NCBI GenBank assembly: GCA_013813755.1
Contig: JACCRD010000048.1
Coordinates: 1-18,127 of the forward strand
Origin: Acidobacteriota bacterium
GTDB taxonomy: Bacteria; Acidobacteriota; Blastocatellia; Pyrinomonadales; Pyrinomonadaceae
DNA: 18,127 nt
Reading direction: 5' to 3'
Positions within the stretch are counted from its first letter, which is position 1; every line of letters starts with the position of its first letter. Both the position numbers and the translations under genes were made by a program. Under the pieces are notes generated by a model. The model searched no databases, had not been told where the DNA came from, and saw only the letters and a program-made list of their open reading frames with translations. Positions 1 through 7,070 of this stretch are shown here, one piece after another.

Positions 1-53
1 AAAATTATTAAGTTTAGATAATTATACATTTTTAGAACGAAAAAAGTTGAATT

Positions 54-1205
54 ATGAAAAAAGATTTTGGAGATTACATATTCAAAAGCTATTTTATGGG
101 TGGTTTCGAGTGTTCAACTCATCGAAATTTCCAACGTCGTCGAATTGACGTGATAGAAGCCACCCGGCATGACGTTTTTGCCGAAGTTGATTACCGGCGG
201 CTTATCCATTTTGGAATAAGAACGGCGCGTGACGGTATCCGTTGGCATCTGATAGAGCGCGAGCCATTTCAATATGATTTTTCGAGCGCGGAAGATCAGG
301 TTCGCGCCGCCAAAAAAACCGGAATTCAGATAATCTGGGATTTGTTTCATTACGGCTATCCGGATTATTTGGATATCTACAGCGCGGATTTTCCCGAACG
401 CTTTGCGCAATTGTCCGGAGCATTTGCGGAGTTTTTGAAAAAAGAAAAAATTGAAGCGCCGTTTTTCTGTCCGGTTAACGAAATTTCTTTTTACGCTTTT
501 GCCGCCGGCGATGTCGCTTGGTTTCACCCGTATTCAAACGGGCGCGGCGATGAAATAAAACGTCAGCTGGTCAGAGCGACAATCTTGTCAATCGACGCGA
601 TCAGGGAAATTTACCCGGATGCCAGATTCGTGCAGTCTGATCCGGCAATTCACATTACGGCTGCGCTTCCTTTTCTGGATTTTATAGAAGAAGCGGAAAA
701 TCACCGGCAGGCGCAGTTTCAAGCGTTCGATATGATTTGCGGAAAACGCTCTCCGGAACTTGGCGGAAATGAAAAATATCTGGATATTGTCGGCGTTAAT
801 TACTACTCGAATAATCAATGGCTTCATCCGTCCGGCGCGCGAATTTTGCGCGAACCGCACTATCGCCCGTTCAGTTCAATTTTGGGTGAATATTTTGAAC
901 GCTACCAACGACCAATTATTGTTGCCGAAACCGGAATCGAAAACGAAGCGCGTCCTGAATGGTTCCGATACATCTGGGAGGAAACGGCAATTGCCAGAAA
1001 TCGAGGCGTTCCGATTGAAGGAATTTGTCTCTACCCGATACTTAATCATCCAGGTTGGGACGACGACCGCCATTGTCACAACGGTTTGTGGGATTATCCG
1101 AACGAAGCGGGCGAACGTTTGATTTATGCGCCTTTGGCAAACGAAATTAAAATGTGGATGAAACTTGAATCGCCACTTGCCGCCGCTGCGAAAAGCAAAC
1201 GCTGA
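54..1205 (+). CDS. GH1-like glycoside hydrolase (clan GH-A TIM barrel)
   Basis: The 383-residue protein resembles family 1 beta-glycosidases, retaining enzymes that hydrolyse beta-glycosidic bonds with two glutamates. An N-E pair at residues 142-143 (in CPVNEIS) matches the acid/base position of the GH1 T-x-N-E-P motif. AETG at 291-294 matches the nucleophile motif (E/I-T/E-N-G), with E292 as candidate nucleophile. The stretch VGVNYYS (247-252) and the barrel-like alternation of strands and helices fit the family. No signal peptide is visible, so it is probably cytoplasmic. At 383 residues it is shorter than typical GH1 enzymes (about 450), so some loops are reduced and the substrate cannot be read. 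ATG at 54 is the only good start, and no clear Shine-Dalgarno precedes it. It converges on the FHA gene with 6 bp between stop codons. It could instead belong to a related clan GH-A family. Confidence 0.75.
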   Translation: MKKDFGDYIFKSYFMGGFECSTHRNFQRRRIDVIEATRHDVFAEVDYRRLIHFGIRTARDGIRWHLIEREPFQYDFSSAEDQVRAAKKTGIQIIWDLFHYGYPDYLDIYSADFPERFAQLSGAFAEFLKKEKIEAPFFCPVNEISFYAFAAGDVAWFHPYSNGRGDEIKRQLVRATILSIDAIREIYPDARFVQSDPAIHITAALPFLDFIEEAENHRQAQFQAFDMICGKRSPELGGNEKYLDIVGVNYYSNNQWLHPSGARILREPHYRPFSSILGEYFERYQRPIIVAETGIENEARPEWFRYIWEETAIARNRGVPIEGICLYPILNHPGWDDDRHCHNGLWDYPNEAGERLIYAPLANEIKMWMKLESPLAAAAKSKR

Positions 1206-1211
1206 TAAATT

Positions 1212-2195
1212 TTATTGTCTTGGCTGAATCCGCAGTAGATAACTGCAGACATTAACGGTTACGCCGGCGGAGACCGAAATTCTCTGTCCCATCGGTAATT
1301 CGTAATTATTGACCACTGCCAAGTTGCGTCCTTCGTTGGTAATCGAAAAATTTCCGTCCGAATAAAACAAAGTCAGATGGCGGCGGCTAATCTCCGGGTC
1401 GCCCGCCAGAACGATGTCAACCGTCTGCGACTTTGAGCCGCGCCCGATGCTGATTTCATCTTTATAAATTGGCACGACATTTTGCCGCACGCCGTTCTGC
1501 CAGATTTCAACACGATAAAATTCTGTTTTGCGTTTCTGGACTTCGGTAATTTCCTCTTTTTCTTCGTTCTGAAAATTCGGCAGGTTTTGCATTTCCGAAT
1601 GTCCGGCGGTTGGCGGCAAATTATTGGCGGAAGCCGCTTGATTTTGAACAAAGTTAGGCGATTGCAGACGAGCGTCCGGAATTTTAGTTTGCGGCTGCTG
1701 ATATTGTTGGGGCGCAGTTTGCTGAAGATTTGGAATTGCTTTTGGGCGAGCTAAAATACTGGTTTTATTGCTGTTATCGTCTTCCCATCCGTGCTGAACG
1801 CGAACGTCGCCTTTTTCGAGAGTGCCGTCAACGCGAAGCTCGACGGCAAAAGATTGAGTTTCAAGTTTCTTTTTACCGGCGATTTCCTTCGCTCTTTCGG
1901 CTAAAATATGATACAGCCCTTGCTCCAGTCCTCTGCGCTTCACGCCCTGCCAATCTTTATCGTCTAATTCGCTTAAAAAAATCGTGTATTCGGTTGGAAT
2001 AATCGCCGTTCCCTGCGGCAATGGAACGAGTTCGTTCTGCATTACTTCCTCAACGGCGCGGGCGATTTTAACAATAAATTCTTCTGCCCGGCTGCGCGGC
2101 TGCACTTGCGCGTCACGGGCAGCTTCTTCCAAAACCGACTCGGCATTATCGCCGTCAATCCAGCGCCTGACTTTATCCAAAACACTTACATTCAC
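1212..2195 (-). CDS. FHA-domain protein with FhaA-type N-terminal region
   Basis: This 327-residue soluble protein probably binds phosphothreonine. Residues 1-135 resemble the DUF3662 region of actinobacterial FhaA: an N-terminal helix, then VPTEYTIFLS-like text (here IIPTEYTIFLSELD, 65-78) and a later strand region. A Gln/Pro/Asn-rich linker spans about 145-222. The C-terminal FHA domain (226-325) shows IGRG (250-253), ISRRHL (269-274) and asparagines near 287-297 where phosphopeptide contacts lie. The start is GTG at 2195, supported by GAGGT 8 nt upstream, which overlaps the stop region of the kinase gene. The kinase ends 6 bp upstream, so the two are almost certainly co-transcribed and this protein is a likely kinase substrate or adaptor. 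The linker carries EEITEV (214-219), also found in the second FHA protein. Confidence 0.85.
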   Translation of the reverse strand: MNVSVLDKVRRWIDGDNAESVLEEAARDAQVQPRSRAEEFIVKIARAVEEVMQNELVPLPQGTAIIPTEYTIFLSELDDKDWQGVKRRGLEQGLYHILAERAKEIAGKKKLETQSFAVELRVDGTLEKGDVRVQHGWEDDNSNKTSILARPKAIPNLQQTAPQQYQQPQTKIPDARLQSPNFVQNQAASANNLPPTAGHSEMQNLPNFQNEEKEEITEVQKRKTEFYRVEIWQNGVRQNVVPIYKDEISIGRGSKSQTVDIVLAGDPEISRRHLTLFYSDGNFSITNEGRNLAVVNNYELPMGQRISVSAGVTVNVCSYLLRIQPRQ

Positions 2196-2201
2196 AAATT
2201 T

Positions 2202-3734
2202 TTACCTCAAAATTTTCAAAGTTTCACCACCCGATTGTGATTTACCGCTTACCCATCCGCGTTCCGCCCAATCATCTTCCTTCGGTCTTCCGTGCTCGAT
2301 TATAGCAACTTCATACCAATTATCGTTGACACTTAATATCTTCACGCGAGAATTTTTTGTTACCCGTCCGATAATTTTTTGGTTGGCGTTTGATTCGGCG
2401 CGCAAGTTTATATCGGTCAAAGCGATGGCTTCCTGTTTGACAAACGGATTGCGGATTTCGGGCAAAACTCCACGCCCGCGCAGATAATTATGTGTGCCGT
2501 ATAAGATTCCCGCAAAAAGTCCGATAAAAATTGCAAAAACCGCAAGACGATTGAAAAATGTTTTTTTCTTTTTGGGTTTCGCTTGTGAATTGACCGCTTC
2601 GCCAACAGCTGTCTCCTTTTTAATAATTTGGGGTGGCGGATTGGAAGACTGTTTAATATTTCCCGAATCCAGACGGACTACCAGAGGAGCTTTATCGATT
2701 TGCGAAAGAGAATTTTTTAGTTTTAAATCCTGCGAGGTGTCAAAGTGGGGACGCTGCGGCGCAAGCGATGTATATCCTTTGGATACGTGAGCTTGCGGAA
2801 CAAGTTGCGGGCGGGGCAAAATTTCTGTAACCGCTTCGCCATCTTTTTCGGCTTCGACAAAGTTTTTGATGAGCGACAAATCCTGCCAAAAATCATTAAC
2901 ATTTTGATAACGCGCGCGCGCGTCTATCTGCGTTGCTTTTTGCAGAACTCGCAGCAGATGATCTGCCCAGGATTTTTGGCGGATTGAGAAGGGAAGTTCG
3001 CTGATCGGTTGATTGGCAAAAGCTCTGGGCGATTCACCGGCGATTAAAACATAAGCTGATTTTGCCAGCGAATAAATGTCCGCCGCAGGCGTAAGTTTTG
3101 AATAAGTGAGCGTCCCCGTGCCGCCTGCAAACATTGGATTATGTTCGGGCGGGGCAAACATATTTGTGCCGACGCGCGTGATTGGCGAATCAATTTGCGC
3201 GAATTTGGCGACTCCAAAATCGGCAATTTTAACGGTTTTTTGATCTTCGGTTAAAAGCAGATTCTGCGGTTTGATGTCGCGGTGAATAACATTGTTTTTG
3301 TGCGCGTGTCCGAGTCCGGCGCAAATTTGTTCAAGATAAAACAAAGCTTTTTCCAACGTAAGACTTTTCTCGCGACACGCTTTTGCTAAATCACCGCCTT
3401 GAAGATATTCAAGAACAATGTAATGAAAAATCGTATTGCGCAAATCACGCGCCGTGCCGTGTCCGAGCCGGCTGATAATATTCGGATGCCGCACGCGGTC
3501 GAGGGCAATCGCTTCATTCTGGAAATTTTCCACCAGAGTATGTTCGAGATCAGAATCCAAATCGTTTTGCAGAAAAACATTGAGCGCCTTGATGACAACA
3601 AGATTGTGCGGCGAATTGGGCGCCGCCTGTATATCCCGGGCGACAAAGATTTCGGCATAACTGCCTTGTCCGAGCGTGCTTTGGATGTCGTAGCGTCCGT
3701 CGAGCCTTGAATTGTTTAGTGAAAGTTCTTTCAT
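2202..3734 (-). CDS. Transmembrane Ser/Thr protein kinase with C-terminal SH3-like domain
   Basis: This is a PknB-type (Hanks) kinase of 510 residues. The kinase domain covers about 15-290: glycine loop LGQGSYAEIF (21-30), lysine in VVIKA (K49), catalytic HRDIKPQN (151-158), DFG (172-174) and APPE (194-197). It is an RD kinase with all key residues. Between APPE and the subdomain IX aspartate (D219) lies a roughly 10-residue Gly/Thr-rich excess over typical kinases. A disordered linker (about 295-390) ends in a Lys run, followed by one membrane helix (about 397-415). An SH3b-like domain (about 434-498) should lie outside the membrane and may sense or bind wall material, where PknB has PASTA repeats. 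I chose ATG at 3734; an in-frame TTG at 3752 would add six residues but lacks an RBS. It heads the leftward arm with the FHA gene and diverges from the second FHA gene. Confidence 0.92.
   Translation of the reverse strand: MKELSLNNSRLDGRYDIQSTLGQGSYAEIFVARDIQAAPNSPHNLVVIKALNVFLQNDLDSDLEHTLVENFQNEAIALDRVRHPNIISRLGHGTARDLRNTIFHYIVLEYLQGGDLAKACREKSLTLEKALFYLEQICAGLGHAHKNNVIHRDIKPQNLLLTEDQKTVKIADFGVAKFAQIDSPITRVGTNMFAPPEHNPMFAGGTGTLTYSKLTPAADIYSLAKSAYVLIAGESPRAFANQPISELPFSIRQKSWADHLLRVLQKATQIDARARYQNVNDFWQDLSLIKNFVEAEKDGEAVTEILPRPQLVPQAHVSKGYTSLAPQRPHFDTSQDLKLKNSLSQIDKAPLVVRLDSGNIKQSSNPPPQIIKKETAVGEAVNSQAKPKKKKTFFNRLAVFAIFIGLFAGILYGTHNYLRGRGVLPEIRNPFVKQEAIALTDINLRAESNANQKIIGRVTKNSRVKILSVNDNWYEVAIIEHGRPKEDDWAERGWVSGKSQSGGETLKILR
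2204..2208 (-). promoter_or_regulatory. Ribosome binding site deciding the GTG start of the FHA gene
   Basis: GAGGT on the minus strand lies 8 nt before the GTG at 2195 and overlaps the TAA of the upstream kinase gene (2202-2204). This favours GTG at 2195 and suggests translational coupling between the two genes. Confidence 0.6.
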
Positions 3735-3987
3735 CGCAAAAATAAAGGACAAAATGCCGCATCAAATAATAAAACATTTCAGATACAAATACGACATTAT
3801 AAATTCAAAGTTCGGTTTATCAGACAACAAAAAATCTTCGCCGATATTGACTAATTTGAAAAATGCTTGAATAAGTTTGGCGAAAAGTTAAAACTAATTT
3901 AAGTTTAATCTTTATTTCCGCAAACTATTCATATAAAATTAAAAACCAAATTGCTTGAGGTTTAGAGGTTTTTCAATAGTCGTATCA
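3735..3987. promoter_or_regulatory. Divergent intergenic region between kinase and FHA/PBP/rodA arms
   Basis: About 253 bp of AT-rich DNA separate the two divergent arms of the cell-wall signalling block. It must hold promoters for both directions. No gene-sized ORF with credible features is present. Candidate -10 boxes are TATAAT for the leftward arm (minus strand, 3796-3801) and TATAAA for the rightward arm (3932-3937). Neither has a strong -35 at ideal spacing. Confidence 0.6.
3796..3827 (-). promoter_or_regulatory. Candidate promoter of the kinase-FHA arm
   Basis: The minus strand reads a perfect TATAAT (3801-3796). The best -35 match upstream is TTGTCT (3827-3822), but the 20-nt spacing is longer than usual. 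A start near 3789 would leave a leader of about 55 nt before the kinase ATG. The -10 match is clear, but its use is inferred. Confidence 0.3.
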
Positions 3988-5055
3988 ATGCCGGAAAATA
4001 AACTACAGCCAGCCAAAAAAAATATTTCGCCCGATTGGTTAGTCAGTGGAGTTTTGAGCCGTCTCGGGGATTTATTCGACCGCTGGACGGGCAGAAACTG
4101 GCAGCCTTCGAGCAGTCTCGCCGCCAGTGAAATAATTGAAAGATTAAAAAAATTACTCGACTCGGAAGCGAAGGATTTAGGCGCGAAGGGAAAATTCGTG
4201 CCGCACAATATAAAGCTCAAAATGCAGTGGGATAAGTTTTCGACCAACGCTCAGACTGGACTCGAAAAACTAAAAGATGAATTACTCGTCGCCGCGATTG
4301 ATCATATTAATGACCGGCGTTATCACACATACGCCCCGATCGATCTGGAGATTAAGCCCGATTATTTTACAAACGGCATAAAACTGCAGACCAGTTTTGA
4401 AAAATTTGCTGTTGAGCAGGAACGGGAAGGCGCGCTCAATGTTACGATGCCTGAATTAAAGAATGTCTTAATCGCGCCTGTTGAGGAAGTCACGCCCGAG
4501 CCTGATCGAGAAATTTACGCCATTCAATTCGCGCTCGATGAAAAGATTAGAAAAGTCGAGCTTTCGTTCGTCGAAAAGCAGCGCCGGCAGGTTGGAAGAA
4601 GCAAGCAGAACGATTTATGGATTAACGACGCGAGCGTTTCAAAAATTCACGCGGCATTTGTCTTAAATTCCGAAAAACAGCTAATGATTGCTGATACGGG
4701 TTCGACCAACGGAACTTTCATCAACGAACAGCGTATCGCTTACGGTAAAGCGCATCTTTTGATGGAAGGTGACGAATTGAAATTCGGCAATGTAAAAGTT
4801 AATTTAACTCATATTACCGAAGGGTTTGTTTGGGAAGAACCTTCCGTTGACGAAGAAATCACTGAAGTCAGTCCACTACCCGTTAAAGAAACAGTTCAGA
4901 GAGATTTCTTGATTGAAGAGAAAATTTTGGCGAAAAATAATCGGTTAAAAGATGATGATTACTCGGTCGATAGTTTTGAGACAAAAAAAGACTCACTGCA
5001 TACGCGCGGGGAAATTGTTTTGGATAGCGGCGAACAAATTAGCGAAAACAAATAG
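3988..5055 (+). CDS. Second FHA-domain protein (FhaA-like)
   Basis: This 355-residue soluble protein is a likely phosphothreonine reader. Residues 15-165 form an FhaA/DUF3662-like region with similar layout to the first FHA protein: an amphipathic N-terminus with a Trp-containing segment, VPHNIKLKMQW (71-81) and a charged helix. The FHA domain (about 175-275) is canonical, with VGRSKQNDLW (202-211), SVSKIHA (216-222) and TGSTNGTFIN (237-246). An acidic C-terminal tail (281-355) holds EITEVSPLP (290-298), a possible phosphorylation site. I chose ATG at 3988; an in-frame TTG at 3955 would add 11 residues without an RBS. The stop codon directly abuts the ATG of the transpeptidase gene, so the two are probably translationally coupled and this protein may regulate or recruit that enzyme. 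Confidence 0.87.
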   Translation: MPENKLQPAKKNISPDWLVSGVLSRLGDLFDRWTGRNWQPSSSLAASEIIERLKKLLDSEAKDLGAKGKFVPHNIKLKMQWDKFSTNAQTGLEKLKDELLVAAIDHINDRRYHTYAPIDLEIKPDYFTNGIKLQTSFEKFAVEQEREGALNVTMPELKNVLIAPVEEVTPEPDREIYAIQFALDEKIRKVELSFVEKQRRQVGRSKQNDLWINDASVSKIHAAFVLNSEKQLMIADTGSTNGTFINEQRIAYGKAHLLMEGDELKFGNVKVNLTHITEGFVWEEPSVDEEITEVSPLPVKETVQRDFLIEEKILAKNNRLKDDDYSVDSFETKKDSLHTRGEIVLDSGEQISENK

Positions 5056-6951
5056 ATGAAAACGCTTATTTTCTTTTTACAATTTGATTGGGACAAACTT
5101 CGCCCCGAAAACTTGTTCGGCGGGCAAATTCTGGAACGCACTCCAGCGGGCTTGAGTATTATTTACCTAATTGGGCTCGCTGTCTTATTAATTTTTCTGC
5201 TCCTTTCATTTTTCAGCAATTTTCGTCGTCCGCAGTTCGCTTTTGAAAATGATTTGCCGGCGGAAGTTAAACGCCGTCTGACTTCGACCGTAACAAATCG
5301 AAGTTTGCGAATCTGGCAAATTGTTTTTATTTTTCTGACATTTTTTGTATACGGTTTTCACGTGTACTGGGCTTACTACGCCGATGAAAACGATGAACAA
5401 TATCAAGCGTTAGCTTATAAAGATTTGCGAAATCGCCGGACCACCGCCGCCCGTCCGCGCGGTTGGATGCTGGATCGTTCAGGTAATCTGGGAAGCGCAC
5501 TTGCTTATTACAAAATTAATCAAAACGGCGAAATTTCGCGCTCGTTTGCGATGCCGAAAGAAATGGCGCACCTTCTCGGGACAGAGCGCGGAACGCCCGG
5601 ACTCGAACGCTCAATCTACAAAAGAGCAATCGACAAAGCCCCCGAATCGTGGGAAGTTTTAACGCGCATCAAACGCAAAGAAGATGAACAGAGCGATGTC
5701 CGCACAACTATCGACCGCGATTTACAGGCATTTATCGCCGAACAACTAAAAGATAAAAAAGGCGCGATTGTCGTCCTCAATCCACAAACCGGCGACCTTT
5801 TGGCAATGTATTCAAATCCTTCATTTAATTTGGGCGAAGCGCAAAGCCTTGACGATTGGTTAAAACTTGAAGGCGATAAAAGAAATAAGCCGCTGCTGAA
5901 CCGCGCGACACGCGAATTTTATGCGCCCGGTTCAACTTTTAAAACATTTACGATGATTTCCGCCTTTCGCGCAGGCAAACAAAATTCACTGTTTACAAGC
6001 CTGCCCGGCGGTTTTGTGCCGTATCGCAATTCACGTTCGATTACCGATGCCAATGGCGGCTGTGAACCGCCTTTCGGCTGCGCGACTTTGAATATAATGC
6101 AGGCATTTGAGGCTTCGAGCAATCAATATTTCGCGCAGTTAGCGGTTGATTTGGGACGCGAGAGGATTAGAGAAACTGCCGGAAGTCTGGGAATTTTAGC
6201 CGTCGAGACACCGGAAGACGCTGTGCAGTCGGGCTTTTTCCCCGGAATCTGGAATGCCAGTAATTCGCAGATTTCAAGCGCGCTCGCTCCGCAACACTCA
6301 ACAATTGTAACGGGCAAAAATATTTCGGCGTATGACATCGGACTTGAAGGAATGGGTCAGGGTTACGCTGGGCAGATGACGCCTTTTCAGATGGCTTTGG
6401 TTGCGTCCGCTCCGGCAAATCTGGAAGGGAAGTTGATGAAACCGAAAGTCGAAGCTGACCTTCCGCCGCAAATGTTCGCGCAGGTTTTAACCGCCCAACA
6501 AGCCGCGCAGGTCAGAGAAATTATGGCGCAGGTTACTGAAGGCGGCGGGGGCACCGGACGCAGAGTTTTCGCAAATGTCTTAGCAAGCGGTATCAGAACT
6601 GGTGGAAAAACCGGAACTGCAGAAAAGGAAGCGCCGCTTTATGACGAAAAAACCGGAAAATTAAAAACCATAAAAAGAAAACGCAAAGATGAAGCGGGAA
6701 ATCTTGTTGAATATGACGCGCCGGTTTTATATGAACGCACCGACAGCTGGTATATTTCGATCGCTCCGCTTGAACAGCCGCAACTGGCGATTGCCGTCGT
6801 CGTTGAGGGCGGCGGTTACGGGTCGGCGATTTCAGCTCCAATTGCCGCCAATATTGTTATGAAAGCGCGTGAGCTTGGACTTTTGGGCGAGCAATATAAA
6901 CCGAAAACACAAGTGCCAGCGGCGCAAACGCCGAAAAAGAAGAAGAAATAA
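5056..6951 (+). CDS. Penicillin-binding transpeptidase, PbpA/PBP2-like
   Basis: This 631-residue class B-type transpeptidase cross-links peptidoglycan and probably partners the SEDS protein encoded next. The active-site triad is complete: S-T-F-K (293-296, nucleophile S293), S-S-N (354-356) and K-T-G (518-520). The region before it (about 133-215) resembles the short N-domain of actinobacterial PbpA (PRGWMLDRSGN, then TTIDRDLQ at 217-224) rather than the large dimerisation domain of PBP2. Two hydrophobic helices precede it (about 33-53 and 85-106), with an Arg/Lys-rich loop between them. Positive-inside logic therefore gives an N-out, two-pass anchor that still places the catalytic domain outside. 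The C-terminus ends in a Lys run. The ATG immediately follows the stop of the FHA gene, with no intervening base. Confidence 0.93.
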   Translation: MKTLIFFLQFDWDKLRPENLFGGQILERTPAGLSIIYLIGLAVLLIFLLLSFFSNFRRPQFAFENDLPAEVKRRLTSTVTNRSLRIWQIVFIFLTFFVYGFHVYWAYYADENDEQYQALAYKDLRNRRTTAARPRGWMLDRSGNLGSALAYYKINQNGEISRSFAMPKEMAHLLGTERGTPGLERSIYKRAIDKAPESWEVLTRIKRKEDEQSDVRTTIDRDLQAFIAEQLKDKKGAIVVLNPQTGDLLAMYSNPSFNLGEAQSLDDWLKLEGDKRNKPLLNRATREFYAPGSTFKTFTMISAFRAGKQNSLFTSLPGGFVPYRNSRSITDANGGCEPPFGCATLNIMQAFEASSNQYFAQLAVDLGRERIRETAGSLGILAVETPEDAVQSGFFPGIWNASNSQISSALAPQHSTIVTGKNISAYDIGLEGMGQGYAGQMTPFQMALVASAPANLEGKLMKPKVEADLPPQMFAQVLTAQQAAQVREIMAQVTEGGGGTGRRVFANVLASGIRTGGKTGTAEKEAPLYDEKTGKLKTIKRKRKDEAGNLVEYDAPVLYERTDSWYISIAPLEQPQLAIAVVVEGGGYGSAISAPIAANIVMKARELGLLGEQYKPKTQVPAAQTPKKKKK

Positions 6952-6972
6952 AGTTTAGAAGCCGTCCCGCTT

Positions 6973-6993
6973 CGCGTAAACACAGATGAATAC
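6973..6993 (+). repeat. Degenerate copy of a dispersed CGCAGATAA-type repeat
   Basis: In the 119-bp gap before rodA, the string GTAAACACAGATGAA resembles the TAAACGCAGATAA core seen at 16404-16416 and 17091-17103. It looks like a decayed copy of the same dispersed intergenic element. The match is partial. Confidence 0.35.
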
Positions 6994-7004
6994 AAAAAAT
7001 AATT

Positions 7005-7036
7005 TTGAAACGTCGTTTGAAAGCAGAAAATATAAT
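7005..7036 (+). promoter_or_regulatory. Candidate promoter ahead of rodA
   Basis: A perfect TATAAT at 7031-7036 lies 34 nt before the rodA ATG. TTGAAA at 7005-7010 is a fair -35, but the 20-nt spacing is long. The 119-bp gap after the transpeptidase gene leaves room for an internal promoter driving rodA and the phosphatase. Confidence 0.3.
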
Positions 7037-7070
7037 TGTGACATCTGTTTAATTTGAAGTTGAAAATTTA

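Noticed and set aside
1984..2487. Plus-strand 167-codon open frame across the FHA/kinase junction
   Set aside because: It is antisense to two well-supported genes, has low-complexity Ser/Thr composition and no recognisable domain.
2911..2922. Alternating CG run that might form Z-DNA
   Set aside because: It is coding sequence for Asp-Ala-Arg-Ala-Arg in the kinase and is explained by codon choice.
3955..3987. Upstream TTG start extending the second FHA protein by 11 residues (and a TTG at 3752 for the kinase)
   Set aside because: Neither TTG has a ribosome binding site, and the added residues are not domain-like. ATG at 3988 and 3734 are simpler.
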